DNA from: Streptomyces rapamycinicus NRRL 5491 | GTDB lineage: Bacteria; Actinomycetota; Actinomycetes; Streptomycetales; Streptomycetaceae | Assembly (NCBI RefSeq): GCF_024298965.1 | Contig: NZ_CP085193.1 | Location: 8,804,001-8,868,000, forward strand | Direction of reading: 5' to 3' | Length of the DNA: 64,000 bases | Shown here: positions 1-7,195 of the stretch, in pieces | Position numbering within the stretch: the stretch's first letter is position 1 | Layout of the letters: every line of letters begins with the position of its first letter | Made by a program: the position numbers and the translations under genes | The notes under the pieces: model-generated | What the model saw: the letters and a program-made list of their open reading frames with translations, nothing else | Databases searched by the model: none | Told to the model about the DNA's origin: nothing

Positions 1-438
1 GCGGTCGACCTGGCGGCCGAGGGCGATCCGACGCCCGAGAAGGCCGAATCGCTCGGCGGCGGCTGGGTCGCCGAGGAGGCCCTGGCCATCGCGGTCTACA
101 GCGCCCTGGCCCGCACCCCGGCCCAGCAGATCCTGTACGGCCCCGGCGGCAAGATCAGCTACGACCCGGCGCCCCCGCGCACCCCCGTCCAGGCGGCCCT
201 GCTGATCTCCGTCAACCACTCGGGCGACAGCGACTCGACGGGCTCGATCTGCGGCAACATCCTCGGCGCCCACCACGGCGACCTCCGCCTCCCGCCGTCC
301 TGGCTGTCCCTGACCGAGGGCCGCGGCACGATCGCCGAACTCGCCGACGACTTCGCCTCCGAGTTCCACCGTTCGGTGGAGCTGTACGAGCCCTACGACG
401 ACGTGGTCTTCCCCCGCGACCGCTACCCGCTCAGCTGA
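1..438 (+). CDS. ADP-ribosylglycohydrolase family protein (C-terminal part)
   Basis: The 5' end lies outside the window; 145 codons are visible, ending in TGA at 436-438. The segment [15 protein letters not shown] near visible residues 73-85 is the Asp-rich magnesium-binding motif of the DraG/ADP-ribosylglycohydrolase fold. Enzymes of this family remove ADP-ribose from proteins, nucleic acids or small molecules; the substrate cannot be told from this fragment. The reading frame is open from base 1. It converges with the membrane-protein gene that ends 48 bases downstream on the other strand. Confidence 0.88.
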   Translation, partial: AVDLAAEGDPTPEKAESLGGGWVAEEALAIAVYSALARTPAQQILYGPGGKISYDPAPPRTPVQAALLISVNHSGDSDSTGSICGNILGAHHGDLRLPPSWLSLTEGRGTIAELADDFASEFHRSVELYEPYDDVVFPRDRYPLS

Positions 439-486
439 CCGCTCCCAGGACTCCGGCCGCCCCAGGACTCGGACCGCCCCGGGGAG

Positions 487-1716
487 TCAGCCCGCTCCGG
501 AGCCGTCCTTACGGCCGCGCCGGAACCGGCGCCGCAGCTTCTGGAGGAAGAGGAAGCGCTCGCGCTTCTCGCGGGTGCTGCGGTCGAGCTCTTCCATGAG
601 CCGCTTGGAGCGCTGCTCCATGTCGAGTTCGTCGAGGATGCGGTCGATCTCCGCCAGCAGGGCACCGTGCAGCTGCCACTGGCGGGGGTGCTCCTGGACG
701 CGGCGCAGCAGGAGGTCGGCGCCGCGGTCGCGGCCGGCGTGAGCCTTGACGAGCTCGCTGGAGAGGCGGGATTCGGCCTCCTCGGCGTTGGCGCTGACCT
801 GGGTGGTGACCAGGACGGCGAAGCTCTCGACGGCGGCGGCGAGATGGATGAAGAGGTCCTTCAGGGCATCAGCCACGTCCGGGGGGAAGAGGGGCTCGTC
901 CGTCCGTGCCCTGGCGAGGTCGGTCAGGGTGCGGGACATGACGCGCAGGATGACGGTGCAGATCTCCAGCGTGTCCAGGCCGGTACGGAGCACCACGCGG
1001 TAGAGGAGGCCCTCCTTGACGCGGGGGTTGAGCCGCACACTGTCCTCCGCCTGCCGGAGGGCCGCGTCGACCTGGGAGATGTCGTGGTCGAGGCGGCGGG
1101 CCTCGTAGAGCCGGGCGGCGGCGCGGTCGACGGCGATCTGACTGCCCAGCTCCTCGCCGATGTGCAGCAGCAGCTGACGCATCCGGCGGGCCAGGTCCTC
1201 GATGGACTTGCCGGCCGTCTCGACCCACACCGGAGGCGCGAGGAAGAAGTTGAAACCCATTCCGACACCGGCCCCGATGAGGGTCTCCAGCACCCGGTCC
1301 CAGGCGTAGGTGGTCACCTGCGCCACGCCCAGGACCAGCATGGCGCTGATCGCCACCTCCTGGACCCAGTCGCCCACGCGTGTGACATAGCCGGCGGTCT
1401 GGGCGGCGAGGATGATCAGGCACAGACTCCACCAGGTCAGCCCCACCAGCACGCTGAAGGCGACGGCGATCAGGACGCCCACGACCACGGCCTCGACCCT
1501 GCGGAGGCTTCTGGTGAGGGTCGCGTAGAGGGTGACCTGGACGACGAGGAGGGCGGTCAGCGGCGCGGTGAGCGGGGCGGGTTCCTTGCTGAGCTCGAGG
1601 GCGACGACGTAGGCGATGGTCGCGGCCGCCGTGGAGCGCACGGTCTGAACGACGACCGGGTCATGGCGTCGTTTGACGAGCTCCGCCAGTGGGTCGAGAA
1701 CATCGGGCACGTACAT
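487..1716 (-). CDS. FUSC-family / aromatic acid exporter-like membrane protein
   Basis: Predicted 409-residue membrane protein. The N-terminal third has about five or six hydrophobic segments (roughly residues 25-160, e.g. VVGVLIAVAFSVLVGLTWW). A long charged helical C-terminal half ends in a Lys/Arg-rich tail (LRRRFRRGRK). This layout fits FUSC/ArAE-type proteins linked to efflux of aromatic acids; the substrate is unknown. I chose the ATG at 1716 (MYVPDVLDPL) because GGAAGG lies just before it. In-frame ATGs further upstream (1749, 1857) have no ribosome site and would run into the divergent PemK-like gene. Confidence 0.72.
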   Translation of the reverse strand: MYVPDVLDPLAELVKRRHDPVVVQTVRSTAAATIAYVVALELSKEPAPLTAPLTALLVVQVTLYATLTRSLRRVEAVVVGVLIAVAFSVLVGLTWWSLCLIILAAQTAGYVTRVGDWVQEVAISAMLVLGVAQVTTYAWDRVLETLIGAGVGMGFNFFLAPPVWVETAGKSIEDLARRMRQLLLHIGEELGSQIAVDRAAARLYEARRLDHDISQVDAALRQAEDSVRLNPRVKEGLLYRVVLRTGLDTLEICTVILRVMSRTLTDLARARTDEPLFPPDVADALKDLFIHLAAAVESFAVLVTTQVSANAEEAESRLSSELVKAHAGRDRGADLLLRRVQEHPRQWQLHGALLAEIDRILDELDMEQRSKRLMEELDRSTREKRERFLFLQKLRRRFRRGRKDGSGAG

Positions 1717-1771
1717 GCCCCTTCCACGCGGAGGGGGTCGCCATGTCATCGGGTTTCGCGGACGGGTTAAC

Positions 1772-2251
1772 GTGTCGGGCGTGATCAGCCCATTCAACGG
1801 AACGCAGGGGACGGGGGACGGCGCGGCGCTTCCCGGAAGCACCGGCCCGGCCGCCACCGTCGAGGCTCATCCGCGCCAGGTCGGGCGGGTACGGACGAGT
1901 TACGCACCCGATCCGGACGGGGACCCGGACCCCGGCGAGGTCGTCTGGACATGGGTGCCGTACGAGGAGAACGACGGCCGTGGCAAGGACCGGCCGGTGC
2001 TGGTGGTCGCGCGGGAGCGGGCCGGGACGCTGCTCGCCGTGCAGCTGTCGAGCAAGCGGCACGACGGCGACCGCGAGTGGGTGCCGATCGGCTCCGGGCC
2101 GTGGGACCGCGCCGGGCGGGAGTCATGGGTCGATGTGGACCGGGTGCTGCGGGTGCACCCGGACGGGATGCGGCGCGAGGCGTGCGCGCTCGACCGGCCG
2201 CGCTTCGACCTGGTCGTGATGCGGCTGCGGCAGCGGTACGGCTGGAGCTGA
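1772..2251 (+). CDS. PemK/MazF-like protein (type II toxin family), no partner antitoxin seen
   Basis: About 159 residues from a GTG at 1772; another GTG at 1781 is possible, and an ATG at 1673 would overlap the divergent membrane gene. The core GRGKDRPVLVV followed by the predicted beta strand LLAVQLSSK is typical of PemK-like proteins, which cut RNA or gyrase complexes when they are true toxins. A Pro/Gly/Asp-rich leader of about 50 residues precedes this core. No small antitoxin-like ORF lies beside it: the neighbours are a FUSC protein and a DUF1697 protein. It may therefore be a solitary housekeeping relative rather than an active toxin. The family call is fairly firm, the activity is not. 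Confidence 0.7.
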   Translation: MSGVISPFNGTQGTGDGAALPGSTGPAATVEAHPRQVGRVRTSYAPDPDGDPDPGEVVWTWVPYEENDGRGKDRPVLVVARERAGTLLAVQLSSKRHDGDREWVPIGSGPWDRAGRESWVDVDRVLRVHPDGMRREACALDRPRFDLVVMRLRQRYGWS

Positions 2252-2292
2252 GCGCGGCTCGGTGCGTCTCCGGCCGCTGCCGAGGAAACGTC

Positions 2293-2835
2293 TCAGCCGT
2301 CGGCCAGGGCCAGCAGCTTGGTGACGGTGTTCCAGTTGCGGGCGGTGGCCGGCGTTCCGAGCCGGGCGTTGGTGACCTTCGCCGCCAGCTTGGAGCGGCC
2401 GACCCCGTCCGGGCAGCGCAGGAAGATCTCGCGGCCGATGAGGCGGAACGAGTCCGGGGCGTAGGCGGCCGGATCCAGCGCGTCCAGCGCGGCCGTGTCC
2501 GCGGGCACGGCCGCCAGGAAGACCACATGCAGGGTCTTGGGCTCGGCCACGGCTTCCGGATACGGGTTGGCCTCGATCGCGGCGGCCAGCTCGTCGCGCG
2601 TACGGACCATGACGTCCACGGGAAAGCCGAGACCGGCGGCGAAGTGGTCCTCGAGGGTACGGGCCGTCCGCCCGGGCGGGGTGCCGGGGTCGGCGAAGAC
2701 GATGTTGCCGGTCTGGAGGTGGACGGTGACGTCCTCGAAGCCCAGCTCGGCCATCAGCTCACGCTGCCGCGCCATGGGGAACTTCCTGTTCCCGCCCACA
2801 TTGATGCCGCGGAGCAGCGCTATCTGAGATGCCAT
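2293..2835 (-). CDS. DUF1697 domain-containing protein
   Basis: 180 residues, full length for the family. It opens with the characteristic SQIALLRGINVGGNRK and continues with LMAELGFEDVTVHLQTGNIVF, the signature region of DUF1697. The C-terminal part (GRSKLAAKVTNARLGTPATARNWNTVTKLL) is the second conserved block. Function is not established; no catalytic residues can be assigned. It converges with the PemK-like gene (41-base gap) and is divergent from the kinase-like gene at 2944. Confidence 0.85.
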   Translation of the reverse strand: MASQIALLRGINVGGNRKFPMARQRELMAELGFEDVTVHLQTGNIVFADPGTPPGRTARTLEDHFAAGLGFPVDVMVRTRDELAAAIEANPYPEAVAEPKTLHVVFLAAVPADTAALDALDPAAYAPDSFRLIGREIFLRCPDGVGRSKLAAKVTNARLGTPATARNWNTVTKLLALADG

Positions 2836-2863
2836 GGCCGGAGGGTACCTCTACCTCTCCCGG

Positions 2864-2911
2864 AACCCCTGGCCCTGACCCCTGGCCCCTGAACCCTGAC
2901 CCCTGGAGCCC
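2864..2911. repeat. short imperfect tandem repeat in a divergent promoter gap
   Basis: Four to five imperfect copies of a 12-14 base unit close to ACCCCTGGCCCTG fill the gap between the divergent DUF1697 and kinase-like genes. The copies drift in length, which suggests slippage rather than protein-binding sites. Just downstream, CATGAT at 2932-2937 sits 6 bases before the GTG at 2944. That spacing suits a -10 box for a leaderless transcript, but I could not pair it with a -35. Confidence 0.5.
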
Positions 2912-2943
2912 GCAGCCGCCGGGCCCCACGGCATGATGGGGGC

Positions 2944-3591
2944 GTGCGGCTCGAAGCGATCACCTGGGAACGGCTGACCGACGCGACCGCCGACCGCATC
3001 GCCGGGCTGACGGCGGCGGACGGCAGCCCCTGGCTGAGAGTGGCCATAGACGGGGCTCCGGCGGCGCCCACCGGCGAACTGGCGCGGGATCTGGCGGAGG
3101 CCCTGCGCGTCCTCGGCCGGCCGGCGCTGGTGGTCGCGGCGGCGGGGTTCTGGCGGCCCGCCTCGCTGCGCTACGAGTACGGGAAGCGGGACCCCGACGC
3201 GTACTACGACCGCTGGCTGGACACCGGCGCCCTCTGGCGCGAGGTCTTCGATCCGCTGGAACCGGAGCCGGGCGGCACCGGGCGGGTGCTGCCCGACCTG
3301 TGGGATCCGGAGACCGACCGGGCCACGCGCAGCCCGTACGCCGAGCTCGCGCCGGGCGGGGTGCTGTTGCTGCACGGCGCGCTGCTGCTGGGGCACTGGT
3401 TCCCGTTCGACCTCTCGGTGCATCTGCGGCTGTCCCCGGCCGCCCTCGCCCGCCGCACCGACGAGGGCGACCGCTGGACCCTGCCCGCCTTCGCGCGCTA
3501 CGAGGACGAGGTGGGGCCCGGTGAGGCGGCGGATGTGGTGGTGCGGATGGACGACCCCCGGCATCCGGCCTGGCACCGCCCGGAGCCGTAG
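2944..3591 (+). CDS. uridine kinase-like / nucleoside kinase-family protein with degenerate P-loop
   Basis: 215 residues from a GTG start. Overall layout resembles the uridine kinase-like P-loop proteins of streptomycetes: the first strand LRVAIDG, an alpha-rich middle, a DPDAYYDRWLD block and VLLLHGALLL as a later strand. Where a Walker A motif should be, residues 37-45 read GAPAAPTGE. The glycine frame remains but the Lys-Ser/Thr pair is gone, so ATP binding in the usual way is doubtful. It may be a catalytically dead relative or use another ligand. No partner gene suggests a substrate. Confidence 0.65.
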   Translation: MRLEAITWERLTDATADRIAGLTAADGSPWLRVAIDGAPAAPTGELARDLAEALRVLGRPALVVAAAGFWRPASLRYEYGKRDPDAYYDRWLDTGALWREVFDPLEPEPGGTGRVLPDLWDPETDRATRSPYAELAPGGVLLLHGALLLGHWFPFDLSVHLRLSPAALARRTDEGDRWTLPAFARYEDEVGPGEAADVVVRMDDPRHPAWHRPEP

Positions 3592-3647
3592 CCGGGCACG
3601 TTTCGGGGCGGTGCGCAGGGGGTCATGTGCGGATTGGCGCGCAGGGG

Positions 3648-4310
3648 TCACTTCTTGGTCGGCGGGCATTCCTTCCAGGCGAAGTGATAGGTGGTGCTCA
3701 CATCGCCGTCCGTCGAGTCCATGGCGATGAAGCTGGTCGTTTCCTGGGTGTTGGACGTTCCGGCGTTGACCCGCAACTCGGTGTTGATGTTGAAGTTGCG
3801 GAGTTCACCGCAGGGCGACCACACCACGGTGGCGATATCGGATACGTCGGTGGCCTGCCAGTTGTCGTCGTAAGCGCCGTTGTAGCCATGCGTGTTCGAC
3901 GAGGTCTGCGACTGCCCCTGGAAGTAGTAAGAGGCTTTCTGCGTGGCGGACGCGCCCTTTTCCAGATGGGCGAAACCACGGTAGTCGACACTGGCGATGG
4001 CGTAGGAGAAGCCCTGTGGCACATGCGTGACCAGACTCAGCTGACAGTTCTTTCTGAAGTCCGTCGGCTTCGATCCCTTGCCCACCTGCGCGAGATACTC
4101 GCTGTAGGTCACGGTGAAGGCGGTGTTGTCCGGGGAGACAGCGATCGCCGCGGTGCCCGCCGGGCAGCCCGACCCATTGACGGTAGCGACCGTGATCACG
4201 ATCTTGTCGGGCGGCACGGTGTCGAACGGGGGTTGTGCGTATGCCTGGGAAGTGAGCGTCGAGGCGAATAACGCCGCGACCACACCGCCTGCGTACAGAA
4301 CACCGGGCAT
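3648..4310 (-). CDS. secreted DUF4360 protein, copy 2 of a tandem pair
   Basis: 220 residues with a signal peptide of about 25 residues (hydrophobic AGGVVAALFASTLTSQAYA). The mature part carries the DUF4360 pattern: NGSGCP near residue 46, a middle FRKNCQLSL, VDYRG, YYFQGQ, and a C-terminal FAWKECP. The four cysteines are conserved between the two copies and probably form disulfides. It lies 30 bases downstream of its paralogue and is likely co-transcribed. Base composition is slightly less GC-rich than the neighbours. Function is unknown; it is probably an extracellular protein. Confidence 0.83.
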   Translation of the reverse strand: MPGVLYAGGVVAALFASTLTSQAYAQPPFDTVPPDKIVITVATVNGSGCPAGTAAIAVSPDNTAFTVTYSEYLAQVGKGSKPTDFRKNCQLSLVTHVPQGFSYAIASVDYRGFAHLEKGASATQKASYYFQGQSQTSSNTHGYNGAYDDNWQATDVSDIATVVWSPCGELRNFNINTELRVNAGTSNTQETTSFIAMDSTDGDVSTTYHFAWKECPPTKK

Positions 4311-4340
4311 GATTCTCCATTCGATGGTGGATTTACCGGG

Positions 4341-4994
4341 CTACCGGACGGCGGAAGGGCATTCCTTCCAGGCGAGGTGGTAAACCGTGTTGACCCCGCC
4401 GTCCGTCGAGTCCATGGCCATGAAGCTGGTGGTGCCCGCAGGAGAGGTGCCGGCGCCGACCCGCAGCTCGGTGTTGACGTTGAAGTTGCGGTCCTGGCCG
4501 CAGGGGGCCCACACCAGGGCGCTGTAGTCGGTGCTGTCGGTGGTCTGCCAGTTGTCGTTGTACGGACCGCTGAAGTCATGGGTCCGCGACGCGGTGTCCG
4601 ACGAGCCCTGGAAGTAGTAGCTCGCCTTCTCGGTGCCCTTGGCGCCCTTTTCGAGGTAGCCATAGCCCCGGTAGTCGACCTGGGCGATGGCGTAGGTGAA
4701 CCCCTGCGGCACATGCACGCCCAGGCTGAGCTGGCAGTTCTTACGGATGTCGGTCGGGTCCGCGCCGGGGCCGACCTGGGCGAGATAGTCGCTGTAGGTC
4801 ACGGTGAACGCCGAGTTGTCGGCGGCGACGGCCACGGCGGTGGTGCCCTTGGGGCAGCCCGAGCCGTTCACCGTCTTGACGCTTATCTGGATCTTTTCCG
4901 GCGGCCCATCAGGGGCCGACGAAACACCCTGGGTGGAAAGGGCCGAGGCGAATAGCGCCGCGGCCGCGCCGCCCGCGAGCAGAACACCGGACAT
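4341..4994 (-). CDS. secreted DUF4360 protein, copy 1 of a tandem pair
   Basis: 217 residues, first gene of a two-gene set of near-duplicates. The signal peptide (LLAGGAAAALFASALSTQGVSSA) is followed by the same blocks as its neighbour: VNGSGCPKGTTAVAVAADNS, IRKNCQLSL, VDYRGYGYLEKGA, YYFQG and HLAWKECP. The two proteins agree at most positions of the mature domain, while signal peptides and short loops differ, so this is a duplication under constraint. No enzymatic motif is visible. Confidence 0.83.
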   Translation of the reverse strand: MSGVLLAGGAAAALFASALSTQGVSSAPDGPPEKIQISVKTVNGSGCPKGTTAVAVAADNSAFTVTYSDYLAQVGPGADPTDIRKNCQLSLGVHVPQGFTYAIAQVDYRGYGYLEKGAKGTEKASYYFQGSSDTASRTHDFSGPYNDNWQTTDSTDYSALVWAPCGQDRNFNVNTELRVGAGTSPAGTTSFMAMDSTDGGVNTVYHLAWKECPSAVR

Positions 4995-5354
4995 GGCTCT
5001 CCAATTCGATCACTTGTGGGGACGTAGTTGAGCGATGAATTTCCGATGAGCGGGATGAGCGAGGAAGAGCGGGATGAGCGAGGAAGGGCAAGGAAGAGCG
5101 GGGGTGCGGGACGTGCGGGAAGTACCGGCAGAGCGGGTGGCACGCACGATCGGTGGAGCGGGAAGAGCTGAAGAGCGGAAGAGCGTTATCGCGCGGTACG
5201 GTTCGTACGGCCGAACGCAATGAGAGCCCCACGCCCGGCTGGTGACGGAAAGCCAGGGCGATGGGCGCTCTTAAGATAAGGGTGATAGACAAGCACCACA
5301 AGACGGCCGCGGAATTCCGGAACAAGATATTTCCGTCCGGCCGGGAAGAACGAT
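4995..5354. other. 360-base non-coding gap with purine-rich repeats
   Basis: Upstream region of the DUF4360 pair and downstream of the methyltransferase gene. Bases 5045-5101 hold several imperfect copies of GATGAGCGAGGAAGAGCGG, and related GGAAGAGCGG units recur to about 5185. The + strand is strongly purine-biased there. The right part, 5260-5345, is AT-richer than the surroundings and could hold the promoter for the DUF4360 genes. I could not place -35 and -10 boxes with confidence, and no credible ORF is present. Confidence 0.5.
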
Positions 5355-6008
5355 TCAGAAGAGCGGTTGCGGAAGAACGCCTTCCAGTGCCAGCAGGGTG
5401 CGCTTGGTCTCCAACCCGCCGCCGAAGCCGCCGATGCCCCCGCCGCTCTCCACCACTCGGTGGCACGCCACCACGACCGGCAGCGGATTGCTCCCCATGG
5501 CCACGCCGACGGCGCGGGCCGCGCCCGGCTCACCCACCCGGTCGGCGAGGTTCTGATAGCCGACGACCGTGCCATAGGGCACATGCGCGGCCAGCTCGCG
5601 CAGCACCCGGCGGTTGAAGCCGGTGATCAGGGACCAGTCCAGGGAGAGGGTGAACGCCTTGGTGTCCCCGGCGAAATAGCTCTCCATCTGCCGTATCGCC
5701 TCGGCGAGATGCCCGGCGCAGCGAGGTGCGGCCGGGGCGGCCGTGGTACCGGGGGCCTCGGGCGGTACGGCGGTGGGCTCGGTGCCGAGGCGGCGCGTCA
5801 GCCGGGCGACGGCCTCGGCCGCCGTCTTCTCCTCCGCGTGGAAGACCACCTGGGCCAGCCCTTCGTCGGTGGCCGCGAGCAGCAGCGGGCCGATGGGCGT
5901 GGCCAGGACCGCCCAGGCCCAGGCGCGCGCGTCCGGCGCCTCCGGGCGCTCCCGCCGCTCCAGCCGCTCCGGCGGGTCCGGCTGTGTCTGCCGCTCTGCG
6001 ATCGTCAC
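5355..6008 (-). CDS. methylated-DNA--protein-cysteine S-methyltransferase (O6-alkylguanine repair)
   Basis: 217 residues. It moves the alkyl group from O6-alkylguanine in DNA onto its own cysteine in a suicide reaction. The active site VVACHRVV contains Cys182; the usual Pro before this Cys is Ala here, a seen but tolerated variant. The DNA-binding helix-turn-helix region VPYGTVVGYQNLADRVGEPGAARAVG precedes it, and the helix GGGLETKRTLLALEG follows. An N-terminal ribonuclease-H-like domain covers about residues 28-75, preceded by a variable, charged leader. Single gene; repair of alkylation damage is the expected role. Confidence 0.92.
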   Translation of the reverse strand: MTIAERQTQPDPPERLERRERPEAPDARAWAWAVLATPIGPLLLAATDEGLAQVVFHAEEKTAAEAVARLTRRLGTEPTAVPPEAPGTTAAPAAPRCAGHLAEAIRQMESYFAGDTKAFTLSLDWSLITGFNRRVLRELAAHVPYGTVVGYQNLADRVGEPGAARAVGVAMGSNPLPVVVACHRVVESGGGIGGFGGGLETKRTLLALEGVLPQPLF

Positions 6009-6097
6009 GCCGTCAGCGTAGAACCCCCCACCGACAGCGCCGCCGACAGCGCCCCGCCGGTTGGCCGGCGGGGCGCCTCGTCAGGGGGAGCCGTGGC

Positions 6098-6979
6098 TCA
6101 CGAGGCGTCGTCGAGGGCGTCCCGGATCACATCGGGCTTGTTGGTGATGATGCCGTTCACGCCCATGGCCGCGACCGAGACCGCCGTCGGGCCGTCGTTG
6201 ACGGTCCAGGTGTAGACCTCCAGCGGCTTGCCGTGCGCCCCGTCCACCGACCGCACCGCGGACACATAGCCGGCGTCGATGGTCGTGTAGCTGGGGTTGA
6301 TCTGGTCGGAGAACTCGGCGTACTCCGGCAGGTCGGCGACGGCCGGGGTGCCCAGGAAGCCGGTCTTGACGTCCGGGCGCAGCCGGTGGACCGCCCGCAC
6401 GGAGTCGGCGCTGAAGCTCTGGACGATCAGCCGGCGCTTGTGCCGGTGGTCCAGCCAGCCCTCTCTTCGCAGCTCCCGCAGCGTCTGGCGCTCGATCCCC
6501 GGATAGAGCTCGGGAGCCTTGAGCTCCAGCAGGAGCTTTTGGTGGTTGTCCGAAACCCGGTCCATGTACTCCTCCAGGGTGGGCACCGCCTCGCCCTGGA
6601 ACTCGGGGCCGAACCAGCTCCCGGCGTCCAGCTTCTCGATCTCGTCGAGGGTGAAGTCGGAGATCTTCCACGGCGCGCGGTCCGGGAAGACCTGCTCGAC
6701 GTCGGTGGTCCGGCTCAGCGTGGTGTCGTGCATGACGATCAGCTCGCCGTCCCTGGTGCGCTGGACGTCGTTCTCCACCCAGTCGATGCCCAGGTCGTCG
6801 GCGGCGTCGACGGCGGCCAGGGTGTTCTCGGGGGCGTACGCGGAGGCACCGCGATGGGCCACGGTGACCGTGTGGTGGTGCGTCGTCCGGCCGGTGGCCT
6901 GGGCCGTGGCCGTGGGGAGGAAGAGCGCGGACATCCCGATGAGCGCGCCGGTTAACGCGGCGGCCGGGCGGATCTGCAT
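6098..6979 (-). CDS. secreted glycerophosphodiester phosphodiesterase
   Basis: 293 residues from the ATG at 6979, which has GAGGAG five bases upstream; an upstream in-frame ATG at 6994 lacks such a site. A signal peptide (about residues 1-27, [21 protein letters not shown]) leads into the GDPD TIM barrel. HRGA at 42-45 and PENT, then END and the [10 protein letters not shown] block, carry the catalytic histidines and metal acidic residues. The later LLLELKAPE is a further conserved strand. It hydrolyses glycerophosphodiesters outside the cell to glycerol-3-phosphate and an alcohol. In streptomycetes this often serves phosphate scavenging, but I saw no PHO box here. Confidence 0.92.
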   Translation of the reverse strand: MQIRPAAALTGALIGMSALFLPTATAQATGRTTHHHTVTVAHRGASAYAPENTLAAVDAADDLGIDWVENDVQRTRDGELIVMHDTTLSRTTDVEQVFPDRAPWKISDFTLDEIEKLDAGSWFGPEFQGEAVPTLEEYMDRVSDNHQKLLLELKAPELYPGIERQTLRELRREGWLDHRHKRRLIVQSFSADSVRAVHRLRPDVKTGFLGTPAVADLPEYAEFSDQINPSYTTIDAGYVSAVRSVDGAHGKPLEVYTWTVNDGPTAVSVAAMGVNGIITNKPDVIRDALDDAS

Positions 6980-7195
6980 ACGGACTCCTCGCATCGTCTG
7001 GTTCTCGTCCGACTCATGGACGGGCAGAGGGTCCCAGATGCGCGGCAGTGGAGGATAGATATCGGATGGACGGAAAATTCGTGCCACGGGCGACATCGTG
7101 TGCATGATCGCCTGAATCCGGCCAGACGGCCGGGCAGGGGGGTGGCGCGGACGAGCGCTCCGCCGTTGTCAGTGGCGAGTCGTACGGTTGGTCTC

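Noticed and set aside
7140..7195. SOS (LexA) box before uvrB
   Set aside because: Looked for GAAC-N4-GTTC-type sites upstream of uvrB, uvrA and uvrC and found none convincing.
6980..7195. tRNA or small RNA genes in intergenic gaps
   Set aside because: Scanned all gaps over 150 bases for cloverleaf features and conserved GTTCRANNC-type sequence; none found by eye.
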